Below are positions 20,001-32,247 of a stretch of DNA of 64,000 nt, piece after piece. Source of the stretch: Malachius bipustulatus. Taxonomy: Eukaryota > Arthropoda > Insecta > Coleoptera > Melyridae. A program made the translations under genes and the position numbers. The notes under the pieces are model-generated. The model was not told the origin of the DNA. It was given only the letters and a program-made list of their open reading frames with translations, and searched no databases. Within the stretch, counting starts at the first letter, position 1. The number at the start of each line of letters is the position of its first letter. The stretch spans positions 19,651,144 to 19,715,143 of the forward strand of contig OU342634.1 of NCBI GenBank assembly GCA_910589415.1, in the 5' to 3' direction.

Positions 20001-22584
20001 GTTACACTTTATAATGGGTGCTAGCGACCTCTTCTTTAGTAAATGAAAAATTTTATGTATAGAATTACTTTTACTTGAATAATTAGGCATAGGTAGTAGG
20101 TACGAATTACCAAAATTCTGAAAAGAGGGTTAAAATTACCTTTTGTGGTGTTGGATGGTAGACTGGCTCTCTAAGAAGAACAAAATTATTCCCTTTAAAT
20201 AAAATAGGTGACGTAATACTTAAAATCAAGAACCGTAGGTAATATTCGGATTGGAATCAGGATATGATCCTGATAGGAGAGTTGAACTTCCTTGCAACCA
20301 ATATCAAGATAGGGTAGTATATGGTGCAGGAAGGTAATCTCACGGTGTCAGAGAGACCAGCCATTATGTATACACGATAGGCCGTGTTTTCGAGTCGCTG
20401 CGATCGTGTTAATGTGTCTGCCTCCACGATGGAGATGATATCGCGCCGCCACCTCCAACCGGAATTGATTCTGCACGTTGACCTCCAGCCAACTTAATAC
20501 CGGCTCCCTCAGCTCCGGATCGCTGCGATTTGAATGTGCTCGTATATCAACGCCATCTGATACAGTCACAAATCGAATTTCCTGCCACCGGGACTCTACG
20601 GGGCTAATGAATTATTGTAATTCGATGCCGGGGCATAAATATAAGGTGTCTGCCATTTCGTTCTCTTTCTCTTCAGGGTAGAGCTCGAGAGCTGGAACTT
20701 CCTTGCTCTGTGTATTTACATGTTTATCGTGGCGGAGGCTGTAGATGATGGTGAGTTGGATTTATCGGTTTAACGGAACTCCTTTCCTCTTTATGTCGTT
20801 TGAAATGCATAGGGGTTGAAAGCTCTTAACTTTGTCAGACATGTGTACTTACTGTCGGAAATGATTTTCTTATATACCTGCGGGGAGAGGTATCGCGATC
20901 TGGCAGAAAAAGACCATTAGATATTTTTTAGGAATATATGTTGGTGTAGGGGATGTAAACGGTTGGAGTGATCAAAAGATGATCAAACCATTTCTGAATA
21001 TCTGAATATCTCAAACCTATTCCCAATATCTTAGTTGTATCTTTGTTATTCCTTGTTGATTTCATTGTCTTGACGAAAAGCATTGTCCTACTTCTAGAGC
21101 TAATTATCGCTGCATTCAATAATTTTTTCTTGGGAAACGCTAAGCATTCTTGAACTACTATAGAGTAGAGTGTTCATTTTATCTGGTAATGAAAGTTATT
21201 CATCTCAAAGGGGGACATCCAAATATACCAAACTCGACCCAACCATTACCCTCTAGAGTGGCAGGAAGCTACTTTGCAATCTTAATGAAACCTCTTTTTG
21301 CTGCAGACTCGAATTTTACGTCTGAAAAGTGAAAATACTGAAAATTTTCCTTAGGGGTCCTAAGAAAATTATTTTTTACTGCAGATTTGGATTTCATGGT
21401 TGTTAATACGTAGAATTTGTGTAATTTTTTTCTCGATTTCTTTCAATGTAAGTATTAATGCAAATCGGAGAAAAAAGTAATGATCTCTGTAATTTCATCA
21501 GTTACAGCGCCGTCCGTCATTAATCGAAAAGAAAATGACAGACAAATCCTATGTAATCAAAAGAAATAAGTGTTTCTAACTTAATTGGCAAATTTCGAGG
21601 CAAATTTCCAAAAGACAAATGATATTATGTAAAATATAATAAATACGAGTTAAATGTAATGAAAATTGGAAAGTGCCTTCATTTGAATAGGTACCCAAAA
21701 GCCTTCATACCAAAAAATATTCTTATTTTTTGCTTTGGTTAGCAATGCATTGAGAAGCAAGTATTATTGTAAACTTCAGCGATTGCTTTTACGGATTTCT
21801 AGAGTTTTACGGACTTCATGGATTAATGCCATCTAGCGAATACTATAAGGTACTACTTATAGAGTACCTACTTATTACTAAACATAAAGACTGTCAAGAA
21901 CATTTTTGATTAACACCACTATTAAATAAATGTCTTCTCTCATGGCACTGAATAACCCCCACCCGTTTGGTCCCATGGTTCTGAATCACGCTGTATATTG
22001 TTACAACCCTGTTGTTGTATAATCATCCTGCGAAACCGAGGAGGCAATCTGTAGGGTAAATCAGCAGGGGCTAGGGCTGGAACATGTGGGTAATGGTAGG
22101 GTGTACCTTCATTTCCTTCATTATTCCCTATAAAGTAAAACCCTGCATATTAACTTGGTGAGCGAGGTTTTGCCCTTATATTGGAATTGCGTTATACAAG
22201 ACTTCTATACGCATTTGAACTCGCTGATAGGCATCAAGGGATCGTGTCGTTTGAATAGATATACCATTTCATCTAATGAGAATTCTAGAATCAGAAACGC
22301 ATTAATTACTTGTTTTAATTATTTAGAGTGTAAGTAGAAAAATAATTAATAAAAGAATTGACGGAATTGACAGTTCCATTCCAATTACCTTACCATCTTG
22401 TTTCCCTCATGGGTCCCAGCTTCTAATCAACTCCAGTAATGTGTCCAAGAAAGGACAGTTTGAATTCAAATTATACCTTGTCGCAGAATTGAAATCAGGT
22501 GACATTAGAGTACATACATAATTTTTTGTATAATAGTTTATGTTTATTTAGGTACTTAACTAATATTTATTTTCTTTATTTCAG
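17014..22584. other. Noncoding DNA upstream of the first TMTC2 exon seen
   Basis: No exon or element was recognised in 5.6 kb. Around 18716-18780 is a degenerate CATTATA simple repeat. Since the next exon starts with an acceptor, at least its 3' part is TMTC2 intron. Confidence 0.5.
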
Positions 22585-23443
22585 AAACAGTGGTCAAGTT
22601 TCATCATTCTTGGCGTGACATCTATAATCCTACTAATGATACGTTTTCATTTCCAACCGGGGACGCCGCAATTCTCGACCGCTGACAATCCAACAGCGAA
22701 AGAACCGCGACTCCTTACAAGACTTCTGACATTCCTCTACCTTCCAGTATTCAATTTCTGGTTGCTCTTAGCGCCGGTCAACCTCAGTTTTGATTGGGGC
22801 ATGGATGCCATTCCCAGAATCACCTCAGTAGGAGACAATAGGAATATTGTAACTGTTATATTCTACACTGTACTGATAATGTCAATAAAGAAGACTGTTC
22901 TGCAAATACGCAAGAAGCGGTTGCAGGAGAAGCAAACGATCGCTAGAACGAAGAAATTCAAAGAAATCTTCCCAGAGAGCAAGGGAAATAGGGGCTGTTT
23001 TTGCAAGGTGTGCCATACTATATCCGAGAATCATACCATCACGTGTCGAAATAGCAACAATAATAATAGTGTAAATAGTAAATGCGTATGCGCAGTACCA
23101 AAACAACCAGCGAGGGTCTACAGAGAGAACAGGTCTAGAAGCACCACGATTCTCTTATCCCTCGCGTTTTTAACTCTTCCTTTTCTTCCGGCAACGAATT
23201 TGTTCTTCTATGTGGGGTTCGTGGTTGCCGAGAGGGTGCTATATCTTCCTAGTGTCGGAGTGTGCTTACTGTTGGGACTTGCGGGAGCTACATTATGGAC
23301 TCATAGGAGATACAGATCTCTTCTTTCGGTTATTCTTTTATGCGTTTTGACTGTATTTAGTGCGAGAACTGTCGTGAGAAACAGTGACTGGTTCGATGAA
23401 GAACATTTGTACAGATCTGCCATTGCTTTCAATCCTCCAAAAG
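22585..23443 (+). CDS. TMTC2: TMTC2 internal exon: membrane region with DUF1736
   Basis: Acceptor TTTATTTCAG ends at 22584 and the donor GTCAGT starts at 23444. The 859-nt exon reads open from AAA CAG TGG and ends one base into a codon. It encodes a hydrophobic segment near its start, then the family signature DNP ... LTRLLTFLYLPVFNFWLLL ... LSFDWGMDAIP (DUF1736). After a polar loop of about 90 residues with several Cys and an Asn run come three more membrane segments, including FVVAERVLYLPSVG, and DWFDEEHLYRSAIAFNPPK leading into the TPR region. TMTC proteins are ER membrane proteins implicated in O-mannosylation of cadherins; TMTC2 also in calcium handling. The junction with the next exon gives NPPKAFGNLGSVL, closest in memory to TMTC2 among paralogues. 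The ATG at 22615 is internal, not a start. Confidence 0.93.
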
Positions 23444-24589
23444 GTCAGTAATAATAATAGTTTTTTTATTTATTTTATTCGATTTGTATTTATTATGAAG
23501 TCGATATTTTATGAAAACTTTGCCAATCTGTAATCGCCTGAGTAGGCACCCTCAACCTTAACGGAATTAATTAGAAAATTTGGAGTTTTCTGGACGGAAA
23601 ATGAAAACAACATGTACATTAAAAATTCGCAGAAACGCTAAATCCAGTCCCGAAGCAATAAAAAAATTAACAGGTTGAAGTTAGTTATTTCATATACATA
23701 GATGTCGGTTATCGTAATAGAAAAGTTATTTGATTTATTATAGTGTTTTTTATTTATTAGATGTATGTGGATTTATTATAGAACTAGTTGGTGACATACA
23801 TGTTGTTTTCATTTCGCGTTTGGTCTACCCGCATTAGATAGGTAGAGACGGTCTACCTATCTGAATCGGCTGCAGTTAATAATCATCGTAGATCATTGCT
23901 TTTAGTTTAAGTTAGGTTATATGTACATATATAAGGCAATAAGACCAAGTATAATGCATGACGAATGATGTGTGTCTAGTTTTTTATTAATTATCGTTTA
24001 TTGTTGATTATGTAAATGTTGGTGTTGGATTTCTAGAGCTATAGCTTCCAAGAAAATTTAATTCAAAATAATGACTCAATAATAGTGAAGCCATTTTTTG
24101 TTGATCTTAAAAACTATTTTCTATTAAATATTTGGAAAAATTGAATATCTTTTAATGTTAGAGTGTATCTGCATTCAAGATTTCTTCAAGAAGCTTTAGA
24201 AATCGTGATTAACACACAAAGGCACAGTAATTGATCTTGTAATGTTACTGAACGGTAAAAGAGGGGAAAAATCTCTTAAGGAGTATGTAACAATCTGAAA
24301 ATAATAAGTCAAGATATAGTGGAAAAAATTCCTTCCAGTTCACGTTGCTATGACGTTTATCAAAGCGCAGCTTATACATATAGCTTTCCATTACACCTGG
24401 TGATGATTTTTTAAGCGAAATCGATAAGATACCTACTGTAAATTTATAACGAGAAAAAAGTCATTTTACATTAACAGGTAGGTACATTTGTTTCAATAAT
24501 AATTGTTTCCATTGAGGAAAATCGCTTGTAAGTGAAAGAACTTGGAAAGGTGAATATTTAATTTTAATTTGGTAATTTAATTTTGTATA

Positions 24590-25473
24590 CAGGGTTATTC
24601 ACGGTATACGTCACGGAAGATTATGGCCGTGTCTCTGGATTTTAGGATCTTTTTATTTTTGGAGTGGATAGAGACCCGGCAGAGGTACGTTTTAAAATTA
24701 TATTCATAATGTACAGGGTGTCCCAAAAGCATGAAACATATCAAAGTTATGTTTTTTTTAAATGGAATGCTCCCATGTTATTGCATTTTTAGATTGTCTG
24801 AGAAGAAACAATAAGATTGGATTTTACAGTTGGTGTTTAAATTCAGAAGTTTTTCAGTTATAAAGAAGTGAAAATCGTTATTTTTGAAGTTCAAGGCCCT
24901 GTACAACGAAAACGGTTCAAGATAGAGAAAAACGGCTTACATGTCCCTATTTTAACTTTTCATGTACTATCCTATTATGGTATAGAAACATTTGTACTTT
25001 CTTTGATTTTTTTTATTTGTCGACGCGTGGAGAAATCTCAGAATTTTTCAAATTTTTTATCACCCTGTATAAACATTTCATCTACATCATTGGATACTAC
25101 ATGAAAAGTTAAAATATGGACATGTAAGCCGTTTTTATCTATTTTGAACCATTTTCGTTGTACAGGGTCTTGAACTTGAAAAATGACGTATTTCACTTGT
25201 TTATATCTAACAAACCTCTGAATTTAAACACCAACTGTGAAAGCCAATCTTCTTTTTTCTTCCCAGGCAATCTAAAAATGCAATAACATAGGAGCATTCC
25301 ATTTAAAAAAACATAACTTTGATATGTTTCATGCTTTTGGGACACCCTATACATTATGAATATAATTTTAAAACGTACCTCTGCCGGATCTCTATCCACT
25401 CCAAAAATAAAAAGATCCAAAAATCCAGAGACACGGTCATAAACTTCCGTGGCGTATACCGTGAATAACCCTG
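24590..25473. mobile_element. Foldback MITE, TA target site, ~390-bp arms
   Basis: Left end CAGGGTTATTCACGG and right end in complement CAGGGTTATTCACGG, flanked by TA at 24588-24589 and 25474-25475. The inverted arms reach about 24975 and 25095. Inside each arm is a second CAGGGTGTCCC- or AGGGTGTCCC-like motif, as if one end had been reused. No transposase; internal open frames are arm translations. Confidence 0.88.
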
Positions 25474-25490
25474 TATGCCTAAAGTCTGTA

Positions 25491-26308
25491 CACTGAGAGT
25501 TGTCTGTTGTGAGAACTAAGGATACATCATCTCGTTATGTTTCTTACTCCTTCTATTGCATTGCATAGTCAATCGAGTTAAAATGGGACGTATTGTCAGA
25601 AATACGTTTGAATCGTCAGCAATTCTAAAAAGATGAGCGAGAGTGAGACGGAAGTATCGACTCGCGTCTTGATACGCTTAGATCGATACGATATTACGAT
25701 AAGATTGTCGTCGTTACTATCAGTAGTGTCAGTGTCAGCGGTAAATATACTAAATAAGGTTTGTCTTGTGATTTGAAACGTTTTTAATACGAAATTAGCA
25801 GAATTACCTGTGTCCTGTGTTATTGTCCTGTGATAAACTATGAGTAACTTATTATAATTGCTCGAATGCCTAAAAATCTACTTCCTTGCTTTGCCTGGGA
25901 AACGATTGAACTCCCTAGTACGTGGTCTTGTGGTAAAATTGCTGGAATATTTTACTTGCAAATAAGAAAACGGAGGTGTTATTCTTTCTTTTAAATGGCA
26001 ACCAGCAGGTAGGTGACATGATATATCTATCATGATGATAACAATAATTATTATGATTCTTATTTACTTGCATTATATAATATTTGTTATCAAAAAGTTG
26101 CAAGGCTCTACTTCGTCAATAACTTGTCGAAATAATATATTTATAGGATATTCATTATTCCTCAACACACGCCACTGACACGAACTGCGATACCACATCT
26201 GGTTCGACTTAAGTGTACGATAAGTACGATAAGTGTACGATTCAAATCGAATTAAATGAAATTGTTTGGTCAGAATCAGTATGGCATGACAACGGACAAC
26301 TCTCAGTG
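25491..26308. mobile_element. TA-flanked element with 20-bp terminal inverted repeats
   Basis: Both ends read CACTGAGAGTTGTC then T or C then GTTGT, with TA duplications at 25489-25490 and 26309-26310. The interior is unique and noncoding. It begins 15 bp after the previous element and ends 15 bp before the next. Probably a deleted Tc1/mariner-type element. Confidence 0.8.
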
Positions 26309-26323
26309 TACAGAGAGTACCTA

Positions 26324-27019
26324 TGTTAGACTCATATGCCGAATTCGCCTCTTCGCCGAAATTAGTAGGTACTCAGTTCGCGAAATGATCAAAGCCAAAT
26401 GATCGATTGCTGAAAATAGATCCTATTTCGGAATCTGTTTAAACTGAGTTGCTCATTTCGCGAACTGAAGTATCCGGAGTTGCTCAAATGCCGAATATGA
26501 ATGTATTTCGGCAGATTATCATTTTTGGTTTAGCATTTCGCCGATTGTGCAATTTAGAAATGAGCAATTCACGACATGTAGATATGTTTATTTATGCGAT
26601 GGGTATTTATTATTTTTTTCCGCACTAAAACTCACCGGTAAGTCAGGACAAAGACCTCTTTTTTGGGCCCAACTCGGTATCGCCCAAAAAAGGCACTAGT
26701 TTACTGCTAAACTCACACAAGACACATAAGACACCACTTGCTTCCTTCGTTTTACAAAACTAACTGAAACACAAGTTGAAAATTGCACAGACAGCGAACA
26801 CGTACAACACATGCTAAACCAAAAATGATAATCTGCCGAAATACATTCATATTCGGCATTTGAGCAACTCCGGATAGCTCAGTTCGCGAAATGAGCAAAT
26901 CAGTTGAAACAGATTCCGAAATAGGATCTATTTTCGGCAATCGATCATTTGGCTTTGATCATTTCGCGAACTGAGTAATTATTTCGGCAAAGGGGCGAAT
27001 TCGGTATATGAGTCTAACA
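26324..27019. mobile_element. Foldback MITE, TA target site, ~230-bp arms
   Basis: Ends TGTTAGACTCATATGCCG (left) and TGTTAGACTCATATACCG (right, complement), TA at 26322-26323 and 27020-27021. The arms contain repeated AATTCGCC, TTCGCGAA and CCGAAAT words and run to about 26535 and from 26815. No coding capacity. Confidence 0.87.
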
Positions 27020-27920
27020 TATACACAATGCTTCAGATTATAATCGTTACGCATAGAAAAAACTTCATGGTGGCTTAAATTTTTTCTTTTCTCTAGGTAG
27101 TGATTGCAGTTTAGTACTGTTTATTATAGGGGTCCTTTCTCCAATGGAAAGGTGGAAAGATTTTTAGCAAAATCAGCCCCGCAACATTTTATGAATGAAT
27201 GAGGGAAATTTCATTTTCTGACTCGGGTTTTAACAAGTTACCATTTTCATAAATGGATAATGTGCATTAGCTGAAAATGAATCTCTGCACCTTTAACTAT
27301 ATTAAATCTAGCTGGTTTAAAGCAGGGGCTAATCAAGGGCTGTATTATAAGTAATAGGGCCGCCTGAGCGAATGCTAATGCGAGGAGCGACATTACTGGA
27401 GTTGCAGGTACAACGGGCTTTGGTATAATTTTACTTCACCGGCCACATCGCCAATCTTTTTGAAATTTTGGGAATTGATTAATGAGACCTTCCTGAACGC
27501 GAATATCAAATTTGTTTTTTGCGGTCGAAGCTACTTTTTGAAAAAAAAAAAATTTTAATTATGTAATTTTCAAATGTAACCGCGCACAAATAACCAATAA
27601 TATGCGATCTACGTCTCTCTCTTGCTACGGAGTAGGGATAATGCCTGCCTACCATTGTGATAAAATGTATCTCAATGCTGCCTGCGAAACCCTTACAACG
27701 TTGCCAGCTCCAACAGGCATGTAAATCTCATGGTTGCGCCGGATGGTAATGGGATAATAATGGGATGATAATGAGAGTAATTTAACACTAATTTCACCCA
27801 ATTGTTGGGATAGATTCCTCATTTACTTTTCGAGTGTCGAGTAGTTAAGAACGTTGTACTTAACCTGTGTTTTATTTTACCTTGGCATTTTTGTACAATT
27901 TCTCTTTTTATTTTAAAACA

Positions 27921-28914
27921 ATGGTGCGAGTGACGTTGTTTGAATTGTTCGAGTGGAGTATTCAGGACGACGGCCTTCCACTAATTCCTAAATTACAAGA
28001 ATTGGGTGCTTTGCCTTCGGAAGACTCGTATTTATGTCCTCGAGGTCACGTGCTGAGACTGCGCCGGGACAACACGTGTCTCGATTTGTTTAAGTGGGCG
28101 TGTGTGGCATCCGTGTGCGAAAACAAAAAAAAAAAGCCGTGCAATTATAGCGTTTCTCTAAGGAAAAACACTCTCTTCGAGAAATCAAAATTATCATTGC
28201 GGGATATATGTGTTTTTGTTCTGCTATGGTCCGGCAAATGTGAGCTACAGTTCGCAATTGAGGATATCGTCGAAGACTGCAGTAGACTGGGCGTCGTTCT
28301 GTAGAGAAGTTCTCGAAGAGTTTTATATAACTCGGAAAGAGAAAATTGGCGGCGAAGGGAAAATTGTGGAAATTGACGAGTCCAAGTTCGGTCGTCGTAA
28401 GTATCACAGGGGTCACAGGGTTGAAGGGCAATGGGTTTTTGGGGGCCTCGAGAGGGACTCCGGAAAGTGTTTTTTGGTACCCGTGGAGACACGTGATGCC
28501 GCCACGTTGGTTTCAATTTTAAAGGAGTGGGTACTACCGGGCACCACTATTATTTCCGATTGCTGGAAATCATATGATGCATTGGAGCATGAAGGATTTC
28601 ACCATTTGAAAGTTAACCATACTTTAAATTTTGTAAATCCGGAAAATGGGGCTCACACAAATTCAATTGAATCCACGTGGCGTCACGCGAAAGATTGTAT
28701 GGGTTCCTACGGCAGGAAAAAAAAACATTTTGTCGGCTATTTAGCCAAATATATGTTTTTGAAATCCACGCGATCGCTGGACTTGGACCCGTTTTCCCAA
28801 TTTTTTAAACTTGCCGGGATTATGTATAATCCGTTAGAGCCTACAGAACGACCACCAGTTGAAGAAGAATCCTCCGAATCGAGTTCCGACGACGATGAAG
28901 CTCACTTTTATTGA
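27921..28914 (+). pseudogene. Merlin transposase (IS1016/ISXO2-like DDE), one frameshift
   Basis: Two overlapping frames together cover one transposase of about 330 residues. The start is taken at 27921 (ACAATGG, good context). The N-terminal part has a Cys-rich zinc-ribbon-like region (CPRGH ... CENKKKKPC) and the ISXO2 word NTLFEKSKLSL. The second frame carries the catalytic core: first D in EIDESKFG, second in IISDCWKSYD, and E in SIESTWRHAK. An acidic Ser/Glu tail ends at 28914. The frame changes between 28263 and 28270 (equivalent to one extra or two missing bases). No plausible intron joins them, so I call a frameshift mutation or assembly error. The enzyme would cut and paste the element in the nucleus. 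Confidence 0.9.
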
Positions 28915-29493
28915 TCGGTAAGTCAATTTAAGTGAAACAATCCAATATTTTTTATAATTTTAGTACTTATAAAATTGTCATAGGGTTATGTCATTGCCAT
29001 GTCGGGTATTTTTTTAAGCAATTGAATGGAGTATTGAACCGGTATAGCTACTAAAGGTCTCGTATTATTTCTAGGGAAATAGTCTGGCAACATTGCAGCT
29101 GAAAAAAACCTTTTTATTGCCGATTTCCATATAAATAGTAATACATTACTGTGTTAAATAGCACAGGTGCTTTTTTTATTATGCAAGAAAAACGGACAAT
29201 TTATAATTTTTATCTTCCTTATAAACATTCAGATTAATCATTTTTTCCCGTTACATACCTATACATATAAAACACGTGGGTGTCTCTTGCCTTAAAAATA
29301 TCGACAATTTCATAATGCGTGAAAACGCGTGCATTTTTCGCATTTTTTATATAAATATTCACATACCTAATGAATAATTTTTTTTTCTGTTATATAAAAC
29401 ACGTGGATTTAGCTCACTCCACTTTCTCCGCTCGTGTTCTCTGGAATCCTCTCAGACTCAGCGTTGCCACATACAAGTCGTTCTCTTTCACTA

Positions 29494-29728
29494 TGTCAGG
29501 TCATTGGTCAGGGTAGGTATTTTTTCATCTGAAATTTCAAGGAAATGATTTTTTTATTTTACTTTTCTTTCATTTTCTTGAAATACTAACAAGCCATTCT
29601 CCTCCACTAAGTCAGGTCATTGGTCAGGGTAAGTATTTTTTCCCCACAAATTTCAAGAAAATGAATTTTTTATTTTACTTTTCTTCTTTCATTCCACCAT
29701 ATTTCATCTTTCCTTCCAAACCCGTCTG
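29494..29728 (+). repeat. 117-bp direct duplication inside the Merlin element
   Basis: GTCAGGTCATTGGTCAGGGT begins at 29494 and again at 29611. Both copies are followed by a similar T-rich stretch with ATTTCAAG(A/G)AAATGA. The core resembles the minisatellite unit that starts 67 bp further on and may be its ancestor. Confidence 0.75.
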
Positions 29729-29794
29729 TTGTTGTCGTCTATTATTTACTGCTGATATGCTTTGCAAGGTTGCCATATCTAACTGCTGAATTAC

Positions 29795-30711
29795 GTCAGG
29801 TCATTTGGTCAGGTCAGATTCTCTCTCTATTATCCAACCCCACCGCCGCTGCCGAAACTAAGTCAGGTCATTTGGTCAGGTCAGATTCTCTCTCTATTAT
29901 CTAACCCCACCGCCGCTGCCAAAACTAAGCCAGGTCATTTGGTCAGGTCAGATTCTCTCTCTATTATCCAACCCCACCGCCGCTGCCGAAACTAAGTCAG
30001 GTCATTTGGTCATGTCAGATTCTCTCTCTATTATCTAACCCCACCGCCGCTGCCAAAACTAAGCCAGGTCATTTGGTCAGGTCAGATTCTCTCTCTATTA
30101 TCCAACCCCACCGCCGCTGCCGAAACTAAGTCAGGTCATTTGGTCAGGTCAGATTCTCTCTCTATTATCCAACCCCACCGCCGCTGCCGAAACTAAGTCA
30201 GGTCATTTGGTCAGGTCAGATTCTCTCTCTATTATCTAACCCCACCGCCGCTGTCAAAACTAAGCCAGGTCATTTGGTCAGGTCAGATTCTCTCTCTATT
30301 ATCCAACCCCATCGCCGCTGCCGAAACTAAGTCAGGTCATTTGGTCAGGTCAGATTCTCTCTCTATTATCCAACCCCATCGCCGCTGCCGAAACTAAGTC
30401 AGGTCATTTGGTCAGGTCAGATTCTCTCTCTATTATCCAACCCCACCGCCGCTGCCGAAACTAAGTCAGGTCATTTGGTCAGGTCAGATTCTCTCTCTAT
30501 TATCTAACCCCACCGCCGCTGCCGAAACTAAGCCAGGTCATTTGGTCAGGTCAGATTCTCTCTCTATTATCCAACCCAACCGCCGCTGCCGAAACTAAGT
30601 CAGGTCATTTGGTCAGGTCAGATTCTCTCTCTATTATCCAACCCCACCGCCGCTGCCGAAACTAAGTCAGGTCATTTGGTCAGGTCAGATTCTCTCTCCA
30701 TTACCCAACCC
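29795..30711 (+). repeat. 67-bp minisatellite, about 13.7 copies
   Basis: GTCAGG or GCCAGG recurs exactly every 67 bp from 29795 to 30666. Each unit has GGTCATTTGGTCAGGTCAG, a CTCTCTCTATTAT stretch, CCAACCCCACCGCCGCTGCC and AAACTAA. Two main variants occur: TATCC with GTCAGG, and TATCT followed by GCCAGG. They alternate at first (units 1-5) and then every three to four units, so the array grew partly by multi-unit duplication. It lies wholly inside the Merlin element. The units are far too similar and too evenly spaced, without unique spacers, to be a CRISPR. Confidence 0.95.
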
Positions 30712-31740
30712 GATATATGACGAATTCTTGCGTTAGGTATATTATCATCTACGTGGCAACATTGGGAACGTTTAAATTTTATTAGCTCTGCTAACAGCGC
30801 CGCCTGCCGGCTGTTCTTAGTAAATGCTGTCCTACTTGGCGTTCCTTTGACTTGCTCATTACAGCTGGGATTAACTCAAAATGGCGGCTTATTTAGTTTT
30901 ATTTGGCTCATTTTCATTTTACATTTTTTGAACTCAAAACGGGGCATTTACGCAACATTTTTCAAACATTTTCGGGTTAAATGGATCAACTTTACCTATA
31001 AAAAAAAATCGCCAAAATCCGTGAGGTACCGCAATTCTTCAATCGCTCCCTTTATGCATAAAAAACGTGCATAATCAACGGCGCTCGTCTCTGGGGAACT
31101 TTTATCTCATCTGGCAACACAGCAACTTGGGAATTGTGAATGATCATAAGGATTTTTTCTTTACTCCCCACACGGGGAATTCTTACACAGTCTGGCAACA
31201 CCGCAGTAGATGTGCCGTGGGCGGATCGAGACAGCTGTTCTCTCTTTCCCCCACTCTCTCTTTACGTCGTTACCCCGCCCAGCACCCCTATTCACTCCCG
31301 GTCCCGCAAGCTTCTTAACATTAAATTATAACATATTTTTTATCAAATTTCCTTTCATTTCCGCAAATTTATTTTTTTACAAACACATTTCTATGGCAAT
31401 TTTGAGTATTCTCTGAAAAAATCGTAAAAATCTGAGATCTGGCCGGTGAAGTAAAATTATTCCCGGGCTTTTAACCTGCCGACACAGCGCCTCTAATGTA
31501 TCTCATTTTAAAACCAGGGCAAAGTAGATTACCCTCTACACGTTAATGCATTATAAAATCCATATAGGGCCTTATTTGCATTCCGCCGTTCTTTATATCT
31601 TGATGTGTAGGAGTTCAGGAAGAAGATTCCCGAAAACATAATATTAATACACGTACCTAGTTGCTTTAGATGTGTATTTTATGCAGATGTAAAAACCTGT
31701 ATCCCTAAAATATTTTATAAAAATTTGTACCAGCAAACTA

Positions 31741-32081
31741 CAGGGTGTTTCGCATAAGAAAGATATATTGATAAGGGATAATGCACCCTTAAAATATTAC
31801 ATAATTTTTTATCCCGTTGGTCGATTTAAGGTAATATTACTTTATTTTATGGGGAATTCAATTCTAAAACTGTTATTTCTACTAATATTTTTCAAAAAAC
31901 TTTGTCGTTTTCAACCAAACCCGAAAAAACTTTAAAAATGTACAGTTGTGTTATTTAAAATCATGAAAATTTAAAAGTTGACTTCGTGATCGTCAAGTTT
32001 GACATTTAATTCAATATTAAATATTCATTTTTTGAGTTCTCCAACATGCTCCTGCTCTGCGCCTGTGTGCGAAACATCCTG
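31741..32081. mobile_element. Small TA-flanked MITE
   Basis: Ends CAGGGTGTTTCGCAT and, in complement, CAGGATGTTTCGCAC, flanked by TA (31739-31740 and 32082-32083). 341 bp, noncoding. The inverted repeat is short (about 14 bp). Confidence 0.7.
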
Positions 32082-32247
32082 TATATACATCGCTATAAAG
32101 ATATTTAGCTAATATTTATGCGGAAAACATTATTTATCATGTAGTTTTTTAGAATTACAAATTTTGAATGGGAATGATGTAGTACGTGAACGTTTTTACC
32201 ATTTGGGAACTTGCAACTAATAATGTTTCATATTTTCTTACCCAATA

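Larger units (their letters stand above)
27422..31463 (+). mobile_element. Complete Merlin-type DNA transposon
   Basis: Terminal inverted repeats start GGTATAATTTTACTTCACC (left) and GGAATAATTTTACTTCACC (right, in complement) and match at 25 of 27 positions. They are flanked by an exact 8-bp duplication, CGGGCTTT, at 27414-27421 and 31464-31471. An 8- or 9-bp duplication and an IS1016/ISXO2-like transposase define Merlin. The 4,042-bp element is long for the family because it holds a minisatellite. The transposase is frameshifted, so this copy is probably not autonomous. From 30712 to 31436 are only short frames with no recognisable product. Confidence 0.93.

Noticed and set aside
20348..20681. 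Overlapping frames on both strands in a GC-richer patch
   Set aside because: Considered as a TMTC2 upstream exon or transposon fragment, but neither frame has a recognisable motif or flanking splice sites.
22615..22617. ATG at 22615 as a gene start
   Set aside because: The frame is open upstream to a good acceptor at 22584, and the residues before it fit the family; it is an internal Met.
28232..28242. Tiny intron joining the Merlin transposase frames
   Set aside because: The only GT...AG pair nearby would be about 11 nt, too short to be spliced; a frameshift is simpler.
27921..28914. Bacterial IS1595/ISXO2 contamination
   Set aside because: The transposase sits between eukaryotic-style Merlin ends with an 8-bp target duplication, in a TMTC2 intron.
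29795..30711. CRISPR-like regular array
   Set aside because: Units are continuous 67-bp tandem repeats with no unique spacers, inside a eukaryotic transposon. It is a minisatellite.
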